A stretch of DNA of 64,000 bases from positions 676,684 through 740,683 of the forward strand of contig NZ_JACIDN010000003.1 in NCBI RefSeq assembly GCF_014196345.1, given 5' to 3'. This stretch comes from Methylobacterium brachythecii (GTDB taxonomy: Bacteria > Pseudomonadota > Alphaproteobacteria > Rhizobiales > Beijerinckiaceae). Position numbers and translations under genes: made by a program. This document shows positions 51,023-58,145 of this stretch, one piece after another (position 1 is the stretch's first letter; each line of letters begins with the position of its first letter). Below the pieces are notes generated by a model. The model was not told where the DNA came from. It saw nothing but the letters and a program-made list of their open reading frames with translations, and ran no database searches.

Positions 51023-51109
51023 CTGTTTTTCCTCGATAGCCAGATCTGGTCGGCGTAAGTCTTGGACGCGGTCCATGAGACGTGCCCCCTGCACGCTCAA
51101 CCCAATACA

Positions 51110-51340
51110 TCACGGCTTGTTGCGCGGTACGTCGCCAGACGCGGCTACAGCGTCGTCGCTGGCCGGTTCACCTTCAGGCGGCTGGCCACGCTCTTCCAGT
51201 TCGGCGCGCAGCTCGCGTTCGGCTACAAGCCAGAATTGCATGTCGAGCTCCTCGGGCCGATGGTTGCGTTCCCAAAGCTCGTAGGCACGCTCCCGGATTC
51301 GCTCGCGAGTAATCGCCTGCCGCCTAGTCGCGATTGCCAT
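51110..51340 (-). CDS. DUF2934 domain protein
   Basis: This 76-residue protein has the DUF2934 core: ITRERIRERAYELWERNHRP and DMQFWLVAERELRAEL. These short proteins are common in Rhizobiales, often near stress genes; function unknown. The acidic tail (PPEGEPASDDAVAASGD) is variable. It lies between the manganese catalase and the CsbD-like gene on the same strand. Confidence 0.85.
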   Translation of the reverse strand: MAIATRRQAITRERIRERAYELWERNHRPEELDMQFWLVAERELRAELEERGQPPEGEPASDDAVAASGDVPRNKP

Positions 51341-51397
51341 GGCCTCCCTCGATCGTGCTTAAATCGGCGAGGCAGAAACCCCGCCGAACAGAGGGCT

Positions 51398-52312
51398 TCA
51401 GCGCCCCTTCTTGTAGAGCTTGCTCGCGATTTCGAAGATCTCCTCGGGGGCATAGTCCGGCGCAAAGGCGCCGTAATTGCCATCGAGCTGGGGAACCTTC
51501 GCACCCTCGGGATGTCCGTCGATGACTTCAAGATATCCCGGCGGATCACCCGGCAACGCAACCTCGTCATTTGACCAGACGCCGGCCGCCTCGGCGTAGT
51601 CGTCCGGACTGAAAGTGTAGAGGCGTCGGTGCTTGCCCTCGTCGAGATACTTCTGGCACTCGGGAATGCGCGACAGATCGATATTCGGCGTGGGCAGCAT
51701 TTTCTCGAGCTCGACGCCGGTTAGCTTCTTGATCGCTAACGCATAGGCATGGGCATGTAGCGAACCCCGGACCAGCAGGTATCCGCAAACCTCTCGGCCG
51801 GTGGGTTCCGTCATGGTCTCGTAGACGCGGAGCTTATGGATGCGCGCACCGCATTCGAGGTGGAAGTTGTGCAGCAGGTCGATGATGAGGTTTCCGGTGG
51901 TCGTCACCATATCCATGTTCCAGGATGCAGCGTTGGAGTTCATTGGGATCGCGCCGCCGCCATTTGCCAGAAAGCTGCCGGCAAGACGAGCGTCCTGCAT
52001 TTCGGCGAAAGGCGCCTTGGACACGTCGACATTCTTCTTCGCATTGCCAGGTCCATTGTTCAGCATCGCAATACCGGTCGACACGAGCTCAACGTGACCT
52101 AGTTCTTCCGCAAATATACTCGATACCAAACTATAGAATGGTCGCAGCTTTTCCTTGTTGCGAAAATTGAAGCTTTGAAACATGTAGTTTCCGAGCGTAG
52201 ACATCTCACCGTATTTGCCGCCGAGCAATTCTTGTAGAGCAGCGGCCGCATTGGGCTCCGGCTTTTTAGCCTCCGGCAGCTCAGTTAGCAGCCGATCGAT
52301 GCGCATGAACAT
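51398..52312 (-). CDS. Manganese catalase family protein
   Basis: The 304-residue protein matches Mn-catalase along its length: AAALQELLGGKYGEMSTLGN, SIFAEELGHVELVSTGIAML and NLIIDLLHNFHLECGARIHK carry the Glu and His residues that bind the two manganese ions. It decomposes hydrogen peroxide without haem. The start ATG at 52312 has GGAGG eight bases upstream. A likely EcfG-type promoter lies 35 bases before it. With CsbD- and DUF2934-type neighbours it forms a stress cluster. Confidence 0.9.
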   Translation of the reverse strand: MFMRIDRLLTELPEAKKPEPNAAAALQELLGGKYGEMSTLGNYMFQSFNFRNKEKLRPFYSLVSSIFAEELGHVELVSTGIAMLNNGPGNAKKNVDVSKAPFAEMQDARLAGSFLANGGGAIPMNSNAASWNMDMVTTTGNLIIDLLHNFHLECGARIHKLRVYETMTEPTGREVCGYLLVRGSLHAHAYALAIKKLTGVELEKMLPTPNIDLSRIPECQKYLDEGKHRRLYTFSPDDYAEAAGVWSNDEVALPGDPPGYLEVIDGHPEGAKVPQLDGNYGAFAPDYAPEEIFEIASKLYKKGR

Positions 52313-52348
52313 GCGGGTTTCCTCCGAGAGAAAAAGCTCTCCCGCAGC

Positions 52349-52374
52349 ATACCGCCCGCAATGCGAGGTGTTCC
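52349..52374 (-). promoter_or_regulatory. Candidate EcfG-type promoter of the manganese catalase gene
   Basis: On the minus strand GGAAC (52370-52374) is followed after 17 bases by GTAT (52349-52352). The EcfG consensus is GGAAC, 16-17 bases, GTT. The -10 deviates at one position. Distance to the ATG is about 36 bases. Confidence 0.4.
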
Positions 52375-52379
52375 TCAAA

Positions 52380-52623
52380 ACGGCAAATAAATAAAATAAT
52401 AGGGCATAAAGCAGAAGATGTTTATGAATTTGTGCGGATCGATTCTAAATAGTTTGCTGAAAGCCATCTCATGATGGCGAAATCCAATAATACGCTGTTA
52501 AATTTGTACGTATGTCACATGGCTTCGACATCACTCTAATGCATTCACTGTTTCAGTTATTATCGGAACTTGCCCTCCCAAGACTTCGCCTTGCAGGCAA
52601 AAAAAGCCCTGCAAGGCGTTTTT
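52380..52623 (+). ncRNA. Possible small RNA ending in an orphan terminator
   Basis: A strong rho-independent terminator on the plus strand (stem CGCCTTGCAGG 52587-52597 with CCTGCAAGGCG 52608-52618, then TTTTT) has no gene upstream of it on that strand. The AT-rich 200 bases before it could encode a small RNA; the 5' end is not defined. Nothing else is recognised here. Confidence 0.3.
52587..52623 (+). terminator. Orphan rho-independent terminator
   Basis: It has a perfect 11-base-pair stem, a ten-base A-rich loop and a following run of five T. It lies 84 bases before the MYRAA-family pseudogene and reads in the same direction. Confidence 0.8.
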
Positions 52624-52706
52624 GATCGCTAGGATTCGAGCTGCTTTCGCTAATTGCGGAAATTTCCATCTCGCTCGTCTGCAAATCTTGGCTTGAGTAA
52701 TATTCG

Positions 52707-52970
52707 ATGTATCGTGCTGCACGCATCCTCAACGAAAAAAAGCTGAATAAAACTGTTGCAGCGGATAAAGATGCAGCAGATGCCCGGTTTTAGGCATCCC
52801 AGGACATTGCCGGCTGCGGAGCAGCGAATGAAGCCAGGGCCGCCCTCCATCTCGCACGCATGAATCGCGTCAAAGCAATCCATTTGCGCTATCAGATCAA
52901 TTTAATTCGGCTCAAAGCTACACTTCATTTCATGCAGACGAAATTGCACCCTCCGTTTAACAACGAATAG
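52707..52970 (+). pseudogene. MYRAA-family small gene with in-frame TAG
   Basis: From the ATG at 52707 the frame reads MYRAARILNEKKLNKTVAAD and KDAADARF, then TAG (52791-52793). It continues in frame ASQDIAGCGAANEARAALHL and ARMNRVKAIHLRYQINLIRL to 52970. The intact paralogue at 59885 reads MYRAAHILIEALYKTVDADE and, later, SRMHRIKAVGLRCQINLIRF. The stop falls at the same point where the paralogue reads FAAAREM, so this copy is a nonsense mutant. Confidence 0.75.
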
Positions 52971-53270
52971 ACACGGGATAATATTTGTATAAGAAGCGTT
53001 AGCAATAAGCTCCGTATTCTTTCGAATAAGATTTCAACCCCGCCACTGCAACCAAGCTTCGCCAGATTTTGTTGGTCCCGCATGATAGCCGAGACCGCCA
53101 TCGAAGCCTGCCGTCGGTTTGCCGCCCACTGGCGGCGCGCAGCGCAGCTGTGGAGTCATGGCGGGTACGACGCTGCAGCTCAAGAATGCACTGAGACGGC
53201 CGAGCTTTGCGAACAAGAGGCACAAGCCTTAGCCGCATAGATGCGTCTGACATAAGAAAGGCGGTCTGAG
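52971..53270. other. Spacer, no gene
   Basis: No start and family-like frame was found on either strand. GC rises toward the HNH-like gene. Nothing further can be said. Confidence 0.3.
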
Positions 53271-53576
53271 TTGCCTCGGCTCTCCACCTTGAGTCTGCAT
53301 CTCTCGACACTGGATTCGCGGACAGCTCGACCGGCTGCGAAGGTTGCCGACCCTGAGCTTTGGGCGGCCGAACACAAAGTCTGGGCGCTAGAGGTGAAGC
53401 GACGTGCCGGCTCGCGGTGCCAATGGCACGGACGCGGTGTCCACCTCTTTGCCGACCGCATCGTCGAACGAAAGGGTGGCCGCGCTGCCCTAGACCCAGC
53501 CAACGGCCAAGCCTTGTGCCCTATGTACCATCAGGTGAAGACGGCGCGGACTCGGGCCGCGAGGATGGAAGCCTAG
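53271..53576 (+). CDS. HNH-endonuclease-like protein, probably degenerate
   Basis: The start is a TTG-type codon giving PRLSTLSLHLSTLDSRTARP and AAKVADPELW, the standard opening of small phage HNH nucleases of Rhizobiales. The HNH region reads SRCQWHGRGVHLFADRIVER and LDPANGQALCPMYHQVKT. The family normally has ADHI and a CxxCH-like pair. Here the catalytic His is replaced (ADRIVE) and zinc cysteines are reduced, so activity is doubtful. Confidence 0.6.
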   Translation: MPRLSTLSLHLSTLDSRTARPAAKVADPELWAAEHKVWALEVKRRAGSRCQWHGRGVHLFADRIVERKGGRAALDPANGQALCPMYHQVKTARTRAARMEA

Positions 53577-53587
53577 TGATTGGTGCG

Positions 53588-53884
53588 CTAGGACGGCGCC
53601 CCACCGAATGTGTCGAACGAGGATCTGACCTTCTCGGCGTCTTGGTCGGTGATCTGGACCGAGACTTTGACCTTGCCAGCCAGAGCCGGCTTGCCATCGT
53701 TGTCAGACTTCAGGTGTCCATCTTCGATATCGGCACGCGCTGCCTCCGTGCCCGCCGTGTTGGCATCAGAGGCCGAGCCGACCGTGACGGCGCTCCGATC
53801 GATGCCGTGCTCCTGCACGATGTGCTCCACCGCCATCTCGGCGTCGCGGCGTGTCGTGAACTTAGCTGAAACGGTCTGCGGCAT
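53588..53884 (-). CDS. Small stress-type hypothetical protein
   Basis: This 98-residue acidic protein begins MPQTVSAKFTTRRDAEMAVE and ends KVSVQITDQDAEKVRSSFDT. The first part resembles the general-stress-protein-17M-like fold (a strand, then an interaction helix with a polar repeat). The ATG at 53884 is taken because the longer frame adds unrelated residues. Function unknown. Confidence 0.6.
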   Translation of the reverse strand: MPQTVSAKFTTRRDAEMAVEHIVQEHGIDRSAVTVGSASDANTAGTEAARADIEDGHLKSDNDGKPALAGKVKVSVQITDQDAEKVRSSFDTFGGAPS

Positions 53885-53937
53885 AAATGCTCCAAAGCTT
53901 TCTGGTTGACCGGCAATCGCAATGGGCGTTCGAAGGT

Positions 53938-54126
53938 TCAATCGGTCAGGTACTCGGTCTCGTCATAGTAAAGTGCCTTCTTGCCCTGAACAATTGGCCG
54001 CGCTCCCGGTTGCACGAGCTCGGGTGTCTGCAGTGCTGCTCCGCCCGGCCTCAGAGCCCGCCCGTGATCCTCCCAGTTCACGGCGGGCTGTGTTGTGCTT
54101 GGACTATTGCCGTGCGCGAATATCAC
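53938..54126 (-). CDS. Possible small hypothetical protein
   Basis: The 62-residue frame has ordinary composition (PAVNWEDHGRALRPGGAALQ, IVQGKKALYYDETEYLTD). It lies upstream of the stress-type gene on the same strand with a 53-base gap. No family is known. Confidence 0.35.
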   Translation of the reverse strand: MIFAHGNSPSTTQPAVNWEDHGRALRPGGAALQTPELVQPGARPIVQGKKALYYDETEYLTD

Positions 54127-54649
54127 AGCCGCCCGCGTAGGCTTTATTCACGTCATACGTTGGGGTGCAGCAGCCCATAAACTGTAATCAATCGAGACGT
54201 GGCGGACCCATCGCTGCAAGCCATGCCGGCTGCTTCTGCCTTGATCCTGTCGGCACGGTCTCCCAAGAACTTAGCCCGCCCGGTTCACCGCGGCGGGCTT
54301 TTTCGTATCCGCATCAGGCTTCCTCGAATAGGCAGCCGCTCACCACCACCGCATTTCTCTCTCCATAGCCCAGAACACGGTCGCCGCAGACACCCAAGTC
54401 CGATGACGAGAAAGACGATGGACCAGTGGGGCGGGCGTTGAGGCTTGCCGCAGGTTATGGAGGATCGGGCGGGGAATGAAATACTTCGGCGCTTGGACCG
54501 CATGCTGTGACTGCGCATCAGCGCAGCCCTAGTCCCAACACCTACGGTAAACGGTCTGTTGACCACATCCGCGCAATTGCTCGGACCGCCGGGTTCCATA
54601 GCCGCACAGCGGCGTTCTCCAGGGGCCTCCAATCGAAAGGTACCCGTCC
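54127..54649. other. Spacer with shared-type terminator, no gene
   Basis: Apart from the terminator at 54273-54303 nothing is recognised. Several frames cross the region but none has a family-like product or credible start. Confidence 0.3.
54273..54303 (+). terminator. Rho-independent terminator, shared CCCGCCCGG type
   Basis: AGCCCGCCCGGTTCACCG folds with CGGCGGGCT and is followed by TTTTTCG. It is nearly identical to the terminators at 26541 (minus) and 56312 (plus). No gene precedes it on the plus strand, so it may close an unannotated transcript. Confidence 0.7.
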
Positions 54650-54715
54650 ATGTTGATCCTCAACCCACTCACTGGCGAGACCGTCGAGATCAAGCTGCCG
54701 CATCCCCGCACCTAA
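54650..54715 (+). CDS. Mini-protein of 21 residues
   Basis: ATG 54650 to TAA 54715 encodes MLILNPLTGETVEIKLPHPR plus one Thr. It has a ribosome-site-like AAAGG upstream and ends two bases before the next gene. The regular alternating strand pattern suggests a real tiny protein or a leader peptide for the next gene. Confidence 0.4.
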   Translation: MLILNPLTGETVEIKLPHPRT

Positions 54716-54717
54716 AA

Positions 54718-54906
54718 ATGCCGCAACGTCCCGCTGGCCCAACTCAGGCCGATATCGCTCGATCAATTCGAACCCTAAAGGCGGAGGGCTTCGAGATCAT
54801 TCGCGTGGTCATTTGCGACGAGCGGGTCTCGATCGAAGTTGCCGATGGTCAGGTTCATAAATTGACCGTTGACGATCCTGAGGAGCGTGATCCTTGGACC
54901 ATGTGA
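54718..54906 (+). CDS. Small hypothetical protein, 62 residues
   Basis: This protein begins MPQRPAGPTQADIARSIRTL and contains EGFEIIRVVICDERVSIEVA, a helix followed by a beta hairpin. Similar short proteins occur in alphaproteobacterial phage-derived regions by my recollection; function unknown. It follows the 21-residue frame by two bases, which suggests coupling. Confidence 0.55.
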   Translation: MPQRPAGPTQADIARSIRTLKAEGFEIIRVVICDERVSIEVADGQVHKLTVDDPEERDPWTM

Positions 54907-55109
54907 TAATCCCGAGGAGATGGGCAATTCGGCAGATCACCTTTTCGGGTGAGACTGAGTGCCGCCAGAGAGCACGTCGAGCGGTCCGTGGGGCGGTTGG
55001 TCGCTCGACACGCCGTTACTCACGTTAACGAGGTGGCTGGGCAACACCTGCATCGCCGATGCTACGGCTTACGGAGCTTTAAATAGCGTCAGCCAGTGAG
55101 CGTAAACGA

Positions 55110-55361
55110 TTATGTTCTGCTAGCGGTTGTATCGGGTCCTAAACAAGCCTGAGCAGCAGCGAAGGTCCGAAATTCGTGCTGTGATCGCGTGAAGGGCAAC
55201 GGGCGGTTTGAGATAGCTTCATGCTCGGTTAGCCGCGCTCGCCATACTACGGGCCTGAGCCGAGTGCCGGCGACGCGGATGAGGCTTCCGACAGCGCCGC
55301 CCCGCAATCGAATTTCATAGGCGCCGAGCGAAACGCCGATCAGTCGATATGTCATCGGCAT
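55110..55361 (-). CDS. Small hypothetical protein
   Basis: The 83-residue frame begins MPMTYRLIGVSLGAYEIRLR and ends EFRTFAAAQACLG plus a short tail. It is a beta-rich start with a helix at the end. The composition is convincing. An ATG two codons later is an alternative start. Gene-free DNA on both sides (54907-55109 and 55362-55616) shows nothing else. Confidence 0.45.
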   Translation of the reverse strand: MPMTYRLIGVSLGAYEIRLRGGAVGSLIRVAGTRLRPVVWRARLTEHEAISNRPLPFTRSQHEFRTFAAAQACLGPDTTASRT

Positions 55362-55616
55362 TGGTGTTGCGCGCCGCAGGGCGATTGCCCCGCCAGATCA
55401 GCACTGCGGCCTGTTGTCGAGGCGGCATCTGCGCTCATCTGGCGATTTCCGAGCGTATTTTGGTATCGTTTAGGCATTTCAGGGCCGCAAGCGTGGCTTG
55501 CGCAGGTTCGTGATGCCGGTACTGCGTCATTGACGCCGCGAGCTCAGCCGAACCAACTATGGGCCGGCATGTTGCCTGAGGTCGAATATTTTGCACCCGA
55601 AAACGGAAAGGCTGAT

Positions 55617-55763
55617 ATGCCACTCCCTTTTTTAATTCTGATTGTTTTTATTTTTTTTGGCGTCGCGACGATCGGCGGCATCTTCATGAGCACTGGCCCC
55701 ATGCAAGATCAAGTTCGAAGCCCTCATGAAATCAGTCGGCAGGAAAATGGACTCGCGCGATAG
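55617..55763 (+). CDS. Tiny single-helix membrane protein
   Basis: This 48-residue protein consists of one membrane helix at the N-terminus (LPFLILIVFIFFGVATIGGI) and a polar tail (QVRSPHEISRQENGLAR). The frame is open upstream, but the ATG at 55617 puts the helix first. Function unknown. Confidence 0.5.
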   Translation: MPLPFLILIVFIFFGVATIGGIFMSTGPMQDQVRSPHEISRQENGLAR

Positions 55764-55906
55764 GGTGGTTGTCACCGATTTGGTCGGGGAGGACGCCCGC
55801 CTAGCGATAGCTTAAGCAGCCTTCTTTCCAGCGGCGCACCGGTTTGCCGGGAACTCCCGCGCACGCCGCCTGATTGCCCCGGTTCACAACAAAACGGAGG
55901 AAACAC

Positions 55907-56284
55907 ATGAAATTGGCAATTGGCTCTGGCGCTCTCGCGATCCTGCTTTCGGCTACGATGGTGATGGCAGCCCCCTGCAATACCGGTTCGGCCAAAGGCA
56001 AAACCCCTGAGCAGTCTGCCTCGAGTGGCCAGAGTTCCGCAGCTGACCAATCCAGCAAGAATACCGCTGGCGGCGGGCAGCCGGCGTCTCCTGGGACTGT
56101 GGGCGCAATGAACAATGCGGGCGCCAACCAGGGCGTTGGCCAGCAAGCCCAGACCGATAAGGACAAGGAAGATCCGGCGTCGAAAAACACGGCTGGCGGG
56201 AACCAGCCCGCATCTCCCGGCACTGTCGGAGCAATGAACAATGCTGGTGCCAACCAAGGCGTCGGTAAGGGCGATGACTGCTGA
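55907..56284 (+). CDS. Secreted protein with two 29-residue repeats
   Basis: This 125-residue protein has a signal peptide (MKLAIGSGALAILLSATMVM AA) and two near-identical units, residues 50-78 (SKNTAGGGQPASPGTVGAMN then NAGANQGVG) and 92-120. A charged spacer TDKDKEDP separates them. A Cys follows the cleavage region and the chain ends in DDC. GGAGG precedes the ATG. Such proteins are annotated as exopolysaccharide- or stress-linked in some Rhizobiales, but I cannot assign a function. It ends in a shared-type terminator. Confidence 0.75.
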   Translation: MKLAIGSGALAILLSATMVMAAPCNTGSAKGKTPEQSASSGQSSAADQSSKNTAGGGQPASPGTVGAMNNAGANQGVGQQAQTDKDKEDPASKNTAGGNQPASPGTVGAMNNAGANQGVGKGDDC

Positions 56285-56311
56285 TCAGCCTCGCGGTCGT
56301 CCTTAGTAAGT

Positions 56312-56343
56312 CAGCCCGCCCGGTTCGCCTGGTGGGCTGTTTC
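56312..56343 (+). terminator. Rho-independent terminator, shared CCCGCCCGG type
   Basis: CAGCCCGCCCGGTTCGCC folds with TGGTGGGCTG and is followed by TTTCG, 28 bases after the stop of the repeat protein. It belongs to the same sequence type as 26541 and 54273. Confidence 0.75.
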
Positions 56344-56353
56344 GCTACCCGCC

Positions 56354-56530
56354 TTAGTGATCCGGACCGGGCTTGTTATAACGGGGCGTCTCGCCGTGAT
56401 GCTTCGTGAAGCTCGATCGATCTGGATCGCCCTTGGCCTTCGCGACGCGGCCGCGCATGACGCTGGCAACGACAGCAATAATCACGAGCGTAGCGATCGC
56501 GAGCGCGATGATCAGAATTGAGTTGTCCAA
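56354..56530 (-). CDS. Tiny membrane protein, TTG start
   Basis: A TTG nine bases after GAGG gives 58 residues: one membrane helix (ILIIALAIATLVIIAVVASV) and a basic tail (RVAKAKGDPDRSSFTKHHGE). The frame continues upstream to 56608 without a family-like sequence, so the TTG is preferred. Function unknown. Confidence 0.45.
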   Translation of the reverse strand: MDNSILIIALAIATLVIIAVVASVMRGRVAKAKGDPDRSSFTKHHGETPRYNKPGPDH

Positions 56531-56674
56531 CTGGCGTTTCCTCAAGTTGATTATTGAGGAGCAAGCCATCCGATCGCGGCCAAGTTGCTGAGCTCTGTCT
56601 GCAATCAATGTGCGTTCGGTTCACAGCGCCAGGGATTTCTGCTGGGTGATACGCGCACATCGATGCGCGTTCCC

Positions 56675-56878
56675 TCAAACACGCTTCTTCGCCGGCAAGA
56701 TCAACATCGTAACGAGCATGCCGACGAGCAGCGCGATGGTGAGGATCCCGAATGCATCGCCATCGAGTTCGGCAGGTACACGGCGGTGGCTGACTAACGG
56801 CCACGCCAGGATGACGGCAATCGCACCGGGAATGGCGAAGAGAACGACGAGAATCGGCGTGAAGGTCCAGCGCGGCAT
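56675..56878 (-). CDS. Small two-helix membrane protein
   Basis: This 67-residue protein has two membrane segments, TPILVVLFAIPGAIAVILAW and FGILTIALLVGMLVTMLIL, separated by a polar loop, with a basic end PAKKRV. It lies upstream of the TTG gene on the same strand and may share its transcript. Confidence 0.5.
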   Translation of the reverse strand: MPRWTFTPILVVLFAIPGAIAVILAWPLVSHRRVPAELDGDAFGILTIALLVGMLVTMLILPAKKRV

Positions 56879-57371
56879 GCTTCATCTTGCATGATGCCGG
56901 GCGTTCTGGAGTCACTATCCCGCAACAGGGTCTAAATGCCTACTTTGCCAGCAGATAGCCGATTACGGGGTGCCTTGAAGTTACTGTTCTATTTCACCGT
57001 TCCATCAACAGCAGCACTACCGCTACGTGACGGAGACTCCTGACGAGTCGATGAAAGCGCCCTGCGTCAACGCGCGCGGCGATTTGGACGGAAACCTTCC
57101 TGTCGCTGCCGCTGTATTGCCGGCTCGGACAGTTGCCCTTCATCGCTGCTCGGCTTCAAGGCCTGCAGATTGTCTGGGCGCTCTTCGCGAGGCGATTATA
57201 TCGTTAGGAGATACAGACTCGGTAAACGGTAAGCGCTCAAATAATCCATCACAGGTTAGGGACGGACCTCGCGTCGCTCGTTAGCAACGTCCGCAATCGC
57301 GAGGTTCAAGTCCGGCACACCTGCGAGTGAGGGCGCTCTGCTCTTGCCTCCATGAACACGGAGGCCGGCGC
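56879..57371. other. Spacer, no gene
   Basis: Short frames cross the region but none has a credible start and product. Nothing regulatory was recognised. Confidence 0.3.
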
Positions 57372-57638
57372 ATGCCGCGTTTCTTTTTCAACGTCCAGGA
57401 TGGTCATAGCATCATGGATCATAAGGGCATTGATCTACCAGATTGGAGCACGGCTCGACTGCACGCGATTTCGATCGTCGGACGCATTCTTGCAGAAGAG
57501 CCAGAGCGCATCGCCGTCGACGAGGATTGGCTGCTGGAGGTCTCAAATTCTACCGGGCTAATCCTATTCCGGCTTGACTTTCACGTAACCGCCTCGCCAG
57601 CCGTCCGACGCGATAAGCTGAAGAAGGAAATCTTCTGA
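57372..57638 (+). CDS. DUF6894 family small protein
   Basis: This 88-residue protein begins MPRFFFNVQDGHSIMDHKGI, continues LPDWSTARLHAISIVGRIL and ends with LEVSNSTGLILFRLDFHVTA. It is one of the complete family members here and was used to recognise the frameshift in the copy at 25866. Function unknown. Confidence 0.8.
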   Translation: MPRFFFNVQDGHSIMDHKGIDLPDWSTARLHAISIVGRILAEEPERIAVDEDWLLEVSNSTGLILFRLDFHVTASPAVRRDKLKKEIF

Positions 57639-57809
57639 GGCGGCACATACCTCCAGTGGAAACGCGGTCCAAGGGCCCGCATCTTTCACGACCTGGATTT
57701 GTCGGAAAACCGACAATCATAGGTTATATATATCCAGCCCCGATGAGATTACTGGGCAGTAGCTTGGAAGCGGAAGGTCGCTCTAGCCTAACTTTATAGG
57801 ATCGGCGCC

Positions 57810-58049
57810 ATGCCTCGCTATTTCTTCGATATCAATGAAGGCGATGAGATCCGGGACTACGTCAGCAAGGAGCTTCCAGGGGAAGACGCTGCCCGTCATG
57901 AGGGGTACGGCATTGCTGCGAAAGTTGCGTCGGACCCCATGAGTCTTCTGATGGGTGGGGCCATCATGGTGACCGTCCGCGATAGTCCATCCTCTATTGC
58001 AACCGTAATCCGGATGGTGTGTCAGGATGGCCTGGCGATAATCGGCTAA
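57810..58049 (+). CDS. DUF6894 family small protein
   Basis: This 79-residue protein begins MPRYFFDINEGDEIRDYVSK and includes LLMGGAIMVTVRDSPSSI. It matches the gene at 45741 best. A clear terminator follows. Function unknown. Confidence 0.8.
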   Translation: MPRYFFDINEGDEIRDYVSKELPGEDAARHEGYGIAAKVASDPMSLLMGGAIMVTVRDSPSSIATVIRMVCQDGLAIIG

Positions 58050-58092
58050 ACTGTCTGGTTGTGCGGATTGCCATATTCATAATGCGCGTTCG

Positions 58093-58125
58093 CTCCATGC
58101 CGCGATAGGCATGGAGTGCTTTTTT
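58093..58125 (+). terminator. Rho-independent terminator of the DUF6894 gene
   Basis: Stem CTCCATGCC (58093-58101) and GGCATGGAG (58108-58116) with loop GCGATA is followed by TGC and six T. It lies 44 bases after the stop at 58049. Confidence 0.85.
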
Positions 58126-58145
58126 CGGAAAGCAGGCGCAGCCGC

